A stretch of 64,000 bases of DNA, taken from NCBI RefSeq assembly GCF_017916325.1, contig NC_090166.1, forward strand, positions 1,364,228-1,428,227, given 5' to 3'. Below, in pieces: positions 54,423 through 64,000 of the stretch (its first letter is position 1; each line of letters starts with the position of its first letter). The notes under the pieces are model-generated. The model searched no databases, was not told where the DNA came from, and worked only from the letters and a program-made list of their open reading frames with translations. The stretch comes from Leishmania martiniquensis (lineage: Eukaryota; Euglenozoa; Kinetoplastea; Trypanosomatida; Trypanosomatidae). The position numbers and the translations under genes were made by a program.

Positions 54423-55223
54423 TTACATTACCGTGCAGCATCTGCTCTTCTCTTTGTCGTTCTTAGATGCCGCGAGCACGCTGGCCCCCGCGTTGGGCGT
54501 CGCCTCACCATGGGCACCCGTGGCGGAAGCATTCCAGTGGTTCTCCTGTGCCTCCTCATGCTCTGTAGAGGAGCCATCGACGTGCTCAGGGTTACCGGCT
54601 TCTGTTGCCGTATCGGTCATCGCCCCCCTCGCAGCCGCGGGCGAGGCTTTGGTCGCCGGGTTGTAATTGCCGGCGTTCTCGGCAGCGGGCTGCGTGGCTG
54701 CACTGTCGCTCGTGAACGGCGCCCCGCTCTCCCCCGACTTCGAACGGGCACCGTTGAGGAGGGACTCACGGGAGCGAGCGCGCCTACGGCGCACTTCTTC
54801 TGGCATCCGCACGAACACGCACGCTCCCGAACGCCTTGGTTCTGCCTCAGAGGAGTGACTGCGCCCCCCGACCGCCTGGGGGATCGTCATGCGCACCTGG
54901 CTCGATCCCGCAGGCACGGCGTCGCCCTGCACCTCGGCGTCCTGCGCCTGCACCTTCGCAGGCCGCTTCTTCCACGCCTCCTGACTCTCCCAGGCCGCTC
55001 CCTCAGCAACCACGGGTGAATCGATCAGGCGCTCATGCGAGGGCCTCTCCGCAGACCACTGCGTCTCGAGCGCAGAGGCGTACGGCGTCGCAGCCGCCCC
55101 GTTCGCCCTCGCACCCGCCGTTGCCTTTCCGTTGTATGCGTTTGCCATGGCGGCGGGCTCTGGCTTCCCTGTGGCGTGCGGCAGCCGACGGTCATCGGCA
55201 TCGTACGCGGCCTGCTCGCGCAT
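54423..55223 (-). CDS. Hypothetical protein with C-terminal CAAX box
   Basis: 266 residues from the ATG at 55223 (MREQAAYDADDRRLPHATGK). The open frame continues upstream to 55376 through low-complexity sequence. The chain is disordered-looking, rich in Ala, Glu, Ser and Gly, with a basic stretch FVRMPEEVRRRRARSRES in the middle. It ends DKEKSRCCTVM: the last four residues CTVM form a CaaX box whose final Met favours farnesylation, the Cys before it could be palmitoylated, and the upstream Lys/Arg would support membrane attachment. This makes it a probable lipid-anchored protein. No catalytic domain is seen. It might be a flagellar or plasma-membrane protein, but location is inference. Confidence 0.75.
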   Translation of the reverse strand: MREQAAYDADDRRLPHATGKPEPAAMANAYNGKATAGARANGAAATPYASALETQWSAERPSHERLIDSPVVAEGAAWESQEAWKKRPAKVQAQDAEVQGDAVPAGSSQVRMTIPQAVGGRSHSSEAEPRRSGACVFVRMPEEVRRRRARSRESLLNGARSKSGESGAPFTSDSAATQPAAENAGNYNPATKASPAAARGAMTDTATEAGNPEHVDGSSTEHEEAQENHWNASATGAHGEATPNAGASVLAASKNDKEKSRCCTVM

Positions 55224-55959
55224 GACGGAGAGGCGGCACCCGCAGGAGGAGAGGTGTGGCACGGGAAGTGAGATGCGTGAGGAGAAGGGGAAGGGAAGCT
55301 TCCGCGGCATGCGAAAAAAAGACGCGCACGCACGCACAAAGGATAGGCAGACGCGGTATAGAGGCGGTATCGACACAAAATGGTCTTACCGGGTAAATAC
55401 TGACCGAAAAAGAGCAGCTCGAGGGGTGAGTGGCGGGTAATGCGGGGACGTGGCTGCCGTGAGGTGAGCTCTCTGCAGCGACCGTAGATGCAGTGGTGCC
55501 AATACAAAACGGGCGCTTTCCCATAAAAGAGCAGCAAAGACAGTCAAAAAATAAAATGGCGGTGTAATGATGACGATGAGTTGACAGAGAAGCAGACCTA
55601 TCGTGCGCGCGCGCGCTCCGACCCGTACACAGCCGTGGCGGCGTGTGTGCCACGGGAAGTCGGAGAGCCGTCGGACAGAATGGGGCGTGCGCAAATGGGA
55701 AGAAAATGTGCAGAGGCAGACAGGCGGGCACCTGTCCACGCTGAAGAAAAGAAGAGCGAGAGGACAGACATTCGCTGCTGAGAACCACATGAGGCCGTGC
55801 GCGCTCTCGACCATGAAGGTGACACTCGTTTCTGAGAAACGGGCGCCAAGCCTCCGCCACCAACAGGCTGGATGTTTCAGATGTCGATCACGGCGTTCTG
55901 CTGACCGGCTACGCGGGGTCATACAGCAGCTGTTGCTGCGGCGCTCAGTTGCTTGCGTG
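55224..55959. other. Intergenic region
   Basis: No supported gene. Purine-rich plus-strand stretches at 55275-55325 and 55735-55765 lie upstream of the CAAX gene. Confidence 0.45.
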
Positions 55960-57911
55960 TCAGGAAGTGCGCCACGCTGGCCCAAAGCGTAGAACAATGC
56001 GCCGGCGCGAGTCTAGAGAAGCGGAAGAAGAAAAGAGAGGAGCCGCATGAGCGCGATCGACAACAATGACAAGAGGGCAGCCACACCGCGGCGTGCCCTG
56101 TGGCCCTGCTGGAGGCTGTCGCCGATGAGGAAGGGAGCGGCGCGGGTCGGTCGCCTGCGTATTGCCGCAGAGTTTATACGCAAAGAATAAAGATATGAAA
56201 TGCGACGTTAGACCTGTGCAATCACAGCGCAGTGGACGGGGGGAGCTCGGGGAGGATCGGCACGAAGGGATCACGCGCATCCTGCGGTACGCGGCGTTGA
56301 CAGATGCTGCCACGTCCGCAGGCTGCGCCACTGTAAAAGCAAACGCACCCGTGCGTTCTGGCGCGGCGACCACAACGCTGGCGCTGAAGAGGGCGAGGAG
56401 AGGGGAGAGTACGGAAGAGCTGCCCTCGAACCTTTTCGTGAGATATGCCCCCCCCCCTTCAGCGTTGTTGGGTGTTGCGCCAGCTCTGTCGTACACTGGA
56501 CAACCGCCTTCAAGAGTGGCAGCGACGTGTACGCGCTGGCCATCTGGCGGCAACAGCCAGCGAGGCCCACGGTGCTAGTCGGCATACTCAGCGCCTAGAC
56601 GCCCTCTTGTCGTGCTGCTCGCAAGCCTACGCACGCTGTGGTCATTGAGGCTGGCGAATGCTGTTCAGATGAGCTCTGTCTCCTCGGAGGGGGCCGTATG
56701 CCGGTGCGAGCCGCACCTGGACGCGCACAAAAGACGCCTTCAGGAGCTCCTCGCGCACCACAGAAGGAGTCCCTCGGCGTACGTACCTCTTCCATTCATT
56801 ACCCACGCGTTTTGCTACGGTGGCTGCCGTGACACGCACACTGAGGCCCGTGATATCGCTCCTCCATTCACCGAGAATTCTGCCGTCACTCACGAGAGCG
56901 CCTTCCGCGGCGATGGGGCCCCGAGCGTTGAGCTGCGTGGTCAGGGCTAGAGCACCAACGCAGCTAGCCCCATCAGCGCACGAGACAGGAAAGTAAATCG
57001 GTTCCTCGGACTCTAAGTTCATGAAAGTGGATGTTGGCGTCATGCACACGCTGGGCGGTTTCTTGGTGCCCACTATCACCGCGGCCACGCAGCTCGTCGT
57101 CCTTCACTGTCGCAGCGAGCGAGTCCTTCGCTCACGCCCACCTGCCGGAATCGCATCTGTGTGGCCGGACATGGCATTACCGCCGTGGGCCGTGCCGTTC
57201 GACGCAGGAGACGAGGCGAGCAGGCTGGTGTGTGTGTGTGTGTATTTTCTGTGCAGTGGCTGTAAACGGGGTCGGACGGCACATACCCTCAGATGCGGCG
57301 GACGGCGTCGAAGCCAAGAAGTTCCGTTGGTCACACCGTGGTACAGGCAGTCGTGCTGCTGCGAGCGACGAGACCACAAGGGGGGGGGGCGGGCAGTGGT
57401 GGCGATGGGGATGGGGGGTGGAGGTGAGGGGTTGAGAAGGGTGTCTGGCGACTATGCGATTTGCCGGTGATATGAAGAGAGAGAAAGAGGGCGGCAGGCG
57501 GAAGTGCGCAGAGCGGGACGGGCGGGCGTAGCCGTGCCCATGCGAGAGCAGAACCCGCAGAGAAGGGTAACGGGCACGGGGGGCACGAGAAGCTTGGAAG
57601 CGGCGATTTCACAGGCACAGCGGTATGACGTAAGGCACCATCGATATCGCGGATGGGCGCTTGTTGGAGTCGCTGAGGAAAGCTGCCACCAATACATTAC
57701 CGTGCTTGCCGCGCCTCGCCTGCGGCTGAAGGAGGTACACCCGTTCTGAGGGACAAAATCGGTGTTGGGAGTCTGTGAGGAGACCCGCACGACGCGGTAG
57801 TGAGAGGTGCGCCCGCTCTGCGGAGAGGAAGCAGCCCGACACAGTGCTGCCAGGCCGCTGCTCTGTTCGTTTTCTCACCTTTTTCGCTCCATCAGAGGTA
57901 ATACAGCCCAT
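55960..57911 (-). pseudogene. Probable decayed gene with acylation-type start
   Basis: A strong splice acceptor precedes an ATG at 57911 whose protein starts MGCITSDGAKKVRKRTEQRP, a Gly-Cys start followed by basic residues, typical of myristoylated and palmitoylated proteins. That frame closes after 100 residues at 57609. Other protein-like pieces continue downstream in other frames: ASKLLVPPVPVTLLCGFC (about 57600), a 133-residue piece from an ATG at 57043 to 56642 containing RVTAATVAKRVGNEWKRYVR, and a piece ending at 55960 with FAFTVAQPADVAASVNAAYR. The order fits one gene broken by several frameshifts, though two or three small genes are possible. An ATG at 57922, upstream and out of frame, would give a 15-residue peptide. 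No family is recognised. Confidence 0.4.
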
Positions 57912-57926
57912 ACCGTACACATTCGA

Positions 57927-57966
57927 CTGTCAGAGAAAGAAAGAAAGAGGGGGAGGGGGGAGAGAG
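57927..57966 (-). promoter_or_regulatory. Candidate spliced-leader acceptor
   Basis: The coding strand has a 35-base C/T-only tract (opposite 57932-57966) followed by GACAG, with AG at 57928-57927, 16 bases before the ATG at 57911. This is one of the clearest acceptors in the window. Confidence 0.55.
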
Positions 57967-59936
57967 CCGCCGCCGACATCGCGGACTTGTTTTTTTTTCT
58001 GCGCTTGTTGTTGTTAAGCCTCGGTCTGGGCTCTGCCTATACGTTAAAGATTCACTGGAAAGAGCGAGCGAGCGAAAGAAGGGAGGGGAGAGGGACAAAG
58101 ACGCACGCAGGCGCACTCGCACATACGCGAGCACACAGCCGCACACACACAAACACACGTGCAAAGACACCTCCGTACATCCACACATCTGCCACGGGAT
58201 GCGAAAGAAAAAAAAGTGCGCTAAAAACAAAAACACATCAGAAGCGACTCGGGGAAAGGTGGGGAGGGGGAGAGGTGAGAAAGCTGTTGCGACCGGATGT
58301 CTGGTGTGGTATGGAGGGCAGAGCGTGGTTGTTACACGTCCGAACCCAATGACAAGATTGTGCCACACTATCGAGTCTATTAGGCACGCTCATGTGTCAG
58401 CAAATATAGCAAAGATCATACATGGCATCAGAAGCACCCCCGCTCCAGCACGTACGTGTGCCTGCGTCTGTATGTTCATGTGGTGTGTATGTGTATGTGT
58501 GTGTGTATGCGTAAGAGGGGAGAGGGAGAGGGCACTTTGCCGAGCTCACATCGCCGTTCTTATCGGGCTGCGATTCCACCACTCACAGCTCAGTCTTCGG
58601 GCTCTGCTCGCTGTGCGTAGAGGACGTGCTCCCTCTCGCCTCATCTACTTCGTCTTCCCTTACCGCACACTTCGGTCTCCCCCCTCCCTATTTTCACTTG
58701 TCTGCCTCTCTTGCGGTTCCTTATCCTCTCCCCTTCTTCTCCATGCCGACACATATGCCCTCTGCCCTTCCCCCACCCCTCCCCCACGCCAGGCACACGC
58801 ACGCACACCACTCTGACGGACGGACGGCCTCTCACTGACCCTCTTCTCTTGTCCATCGCGACATCAGCCCGACAGCCCATCACGAAGGAAAAAAAAGCGC
58901 AACGGTATCGGTAACGTCGCCATTTTCCCTCTCCTGTTTTTTTTCTGTGGTGAGGCCGTGCGCAATGCGAGGCCGTCCGAGGACGACCGTTAGCGGGTAT
59001 GGGAGTGGGAGGCACTCCACCGCAGACAGTGCACGAGCAAGCGCACAAACGCACAAACACACTTAAGAAAGGCGACGCACCGGCACTCCCACACACACAC
59101 ATACACACACAAATGAATGCATAGATCAGTGAGGGAGTGCGCCGTAAGATGAGCCAACCGAACGCAAAAAAAAACGAAAGCAATCATCGCCTGAAAGAAG
59201 CATTCACAACAGTCAGCAAACACACTTTCATCCCAAGCAAGAGACAGGGGAAGAGAAGAGAGGAGAGAGGGAGGTGCGTGAGCGGGGAGGGGACCGCGGC
59301 CGTTTATTTGGCTTCCTCTTCTCTTTGTTCGCGAAGTGCTCTGACACGTATCCTCCCTCGTCTCCCCCCTCCTGTTCTTCCTCCTCCGCCCCATGTCCTG
59401 CCACCTGTTCGAACGGGGAAGGGGGCACCTCCCGCAGGCGCACGCGCACTTTCGCGCACTGACGCACCGCCATAGGTTCCAGTTATCCGTCGTGGAGGGA
59501 AAGCTGAGGCCAACCGCTCCAGCGTAACCTGCACGTACCTCGGCGTGAGAAGAAGGTGGGCCACAACCTCAAGAAGTTACGCGTGGACGATACCTTCCCC
59601 CTGCGTCGGTTCAGCTGTGCGAGTCAGTGGGAAGGCGATCATCCGAAGAGAGGTTGTGCCGCCGAGGGGCAGCAAGGAAGATATATATACGTACACACAC
59701 ATATATATATATGTGTGTACACATATGTAGGGCCACACGAAAGAATGCTGCAGGCGTCACAGGCGTGGGAGCAGTCGTACGCTAATGGTGCGTACGCTGA
59801 GGGGCAACAAATACGCACAGGCACCCGAGACGCCCGTCACCCTCATGCCTTGTACCACATGGCGCGCGGGCTCGAAGGCGTGCGTGTCGGTGCTCCAGCG
59901 CCTGCGGCCATCGAAGATGTAGATATGAGTGCGTCT
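57967..59936. other. Intergenic region, 3' flank of ARF1
   Basis: About 2 kb. Holds CA and GT tracts (58129-58160, 58478-58508, 59085-59110) and the palindromic TA/CA element at 59691-59720. No gene is supported. Confidence 0.5.
59691..59720. repeat. Near-perfect TA/CA palindrome
   Basis: GTACACAC at 59691-59698 is the exact reverse complement of GTGTGTAC at 59713-59720, around an AT-rich core that is also nearly symmetrical. It could form a hairpin in the ARF1 3' UTR or a cruciform in DNA. Confidence 0.85.
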
Positions 59937-62848
<2,912 letters not shown>

Positions 62849-63613
62849 CTACTCCTCCGCCTCGTCCGGCAGGCCCTTCTCCGAGCCGCCCGTGAACACC
62901 GGCGGCTCTTCCGTCGACCTCGTCACGGAGGAGCTACGCAGAATCGATGCGGAGCGTGGAAGCGCCGGCACTTCCTCACCCGCCCCTCTCACCACGAGTG
63001 CGTCGTTATGCACGTCGACCGCCCTGCTAGCCACTACCGCGGCGGTGAAGCGGATCTGGCTACTACGGCGCCGCACCAGTGTACAACCATCGGTGCTGTC
63101 ATCGAGGGGAACGCATTCCTCTGCACGCGAGGTTACCTGCCTGGAAGTTCCGTCCGGTGGACGCTGCGCCCGTGTGCTAGTGTAGGACCCCTCTTCCTGT
63201 GCGATCGCTTTGCGGTACTCCTTGATCGCTCGCTTCTCATCATAGCTGAGCGGCACATACTCCTTGTCTTTCCATTTGAGGAAGGACGTCGCGGCACGTC
63301 GTGCTCGCTCCTGCGGGTCCGACTCCACTGACGGCGCCTCGCTCTCCGAAGTAGCCGTAGACATGAGATCGCCCATTGAGTTCCACGAGCCGAATCGTAT
63401 GGGCCCAAACTCGTCGAACGAGCGGCTCTCATCGTCTTCGTCCACGGCGTCACTGCCGGCACCTTTGCTGCTCGCGGAGCTGCGAGTGGAGTAGATCGAC
63501 TCGTCTCGCGACGGACGATGCTGAGGGGGGCGGCGCAGCCCTGGAAACCACGAGGCGAGGAGCTCGCAGCAGCAACGACTTCCCTCGTCTTCGCTGTCAT
63601 CGTGGCGGCCCAT
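62849..63613 (-). CDS. Hypothetical protein with N-terminal Cys cluster
   Basis: 254 residues from an ATG at 63613. It starts MGRHDDSEDEGSRCCCELLA: Arg at position 3 disfavours N-myristoylation, but the CCC at 14-16 next to hydrophobic residues could be palmitoylated. The middle, about 105-145, is a charged, helical, conserved-looking patch (SFLKWKDKEYVPLSYDEKRA, then IKEYRKAIAQEEGSY). The flanks are Ser/Thr-rich and disordered, with RRRSSQIRF and SASILRSSSV as possible phosphorylation sites. No known domain is recognised. Confidence 0.7.
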   Translation of the reverse strand: MGRHDDSEDEGSRCCCELLASWFPGLRRPPQHRPSRDESIYSTRSSASSKGAGSDAVDEDDESRSFDEFGPIRFGSWNSMGDLMSTATSESEAPSVESDPQERARRAATSFLKWKDKEYVPLSYDEKRAIKEYRKAIAQEEGSYTSTRAQRPPDGTSRQVTSRAEECVPLDDSTDGCTLVRRRSSQIRFTAAVVASRAVDVHNDALVVRGAGEEVPALPRSASILRSSSVTRSTEEPPVFTGGSEKGLPDEAEE

Positions 63614-64000
63614 CGAGCGCTACTATTGAACAACGGGAATCGTATGCGCGGGTGTGGTGGTGCGTCCCCGAGAAGCGATCGCATAGGGCAGGCGTCGAGG
63701 ATGGAGGGAGACTAAGAAACGACCACAGCAAAGGAAAGAAGACCAAACACAGCGGAGAGGTTCGGTACCACGGGCCTCCGCTGGAGCGTGGGGGCTGGCA
63801 GGGGAGGGGGAGGGGGCGAAAAAACAGGACGAGCGAATCACGGCGGAATATCGGGAGGACAAAGGCACGTCGTCATGCCCACACCTGAGGCATACGCCCG
63901 TTTCTGGCAGCCATCGCGCGGCCGAGGCCTCTTTCATGCGTTTCTTCCTCGAGAGAGAGGAAACATGGAGCTAATTCGCTGCATGCACCCCCCACACATA
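63614..64000. other. Intergenic region at the right edge
   Basis: 5' flank of the gene at 62849-63613. A coding-strand pyrimidine tract lies opposite 63797-63828. Nothing else is recognised. Confidence 0.5.

Overview
This window is almost certainly from a trypanosomatid nuclear chromosome, most likely Leishmania or a close relative. Every convincing protein gene lies on the minus strand and has no introns. Intergenic DNA is purine-rich on the plus strand, which puts long polypyrimidine tracts upstream of start codons on the coding strand, as expected for spliced-leader trans-splicing. Base composition is GC-rich, and the recognisable proteins (ARF1, ERV46, p24, EXD2-type exonuclease, PPR-like and RCC1 proteins) resemble kinetoplastid versions. 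Species cannot be fixed from the sequence alone. Transcription of the protein genes runs from right (64 kb) to left (1).

Right arm, 64 to 31.9 kb: a small conserved-looking hypothetical, ARF1, a decayed region with a good splice acceptor and an MGC-type start (55.9-57.9 kb), a CAAX-box protein, a small acidic-tailed protein, an RRM protein, a gene-poor 4.3 kb gap, a very large Ala/Pro-rich protein with repeated basic boxes, a coiled-coil protein, then ERV46/ERGIC3 and p24 (both ER-Golgi cargo proteins) and an RCC1-type beta-propeller protein. Around 31.5 kb, convergent tRNA-Phe (+) and tRNA-Ser (-) genes and about 0.8 kb of unusual GC-rich non-coding DNA interrupt the array. This is a plausible barrier or restart point between two same-direction polycistronic units.

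Left arm, 30.1 to 1 kb: a short BAP31-like membrane protein, a fusion of MORN repeats, coiled coil and a diverged C-terminal kinesin motor, an EXD2-like 3'-5' exonuclease and a 1377-residue PPR-like helical-repeat protein. The DNA from about 25 to 30.6 kb looks visibly lower in GC than its flanks. Further left is accessory-looking: two hypotheticals (12.7 and 15.9 kb), a decayed leucine-rich-repeat gene (7.9-10.3 kb), a secreted protein built on 39 tandem 36-bp units (5.3-7.1 kb), a second decayed stretch (3.7-4.8 kb) and a gene running off the left edge.

Functionally, four genes point to the early secretory pathway (BAP31-like, p24, ERV46, ARF1). Several others suggest membrane attachment by lipid (MGAGSS start, CAAX end, ARF1 MGGW start). 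The most distinctive objects are the MORN-kinesin fusion with an altered switch II, and the 36-bp repeat gene, whose only recurrent polymorphisms are synonymous in the coding frame. No array of CRISPR type, insertion sequence or intact retroelement was seen.
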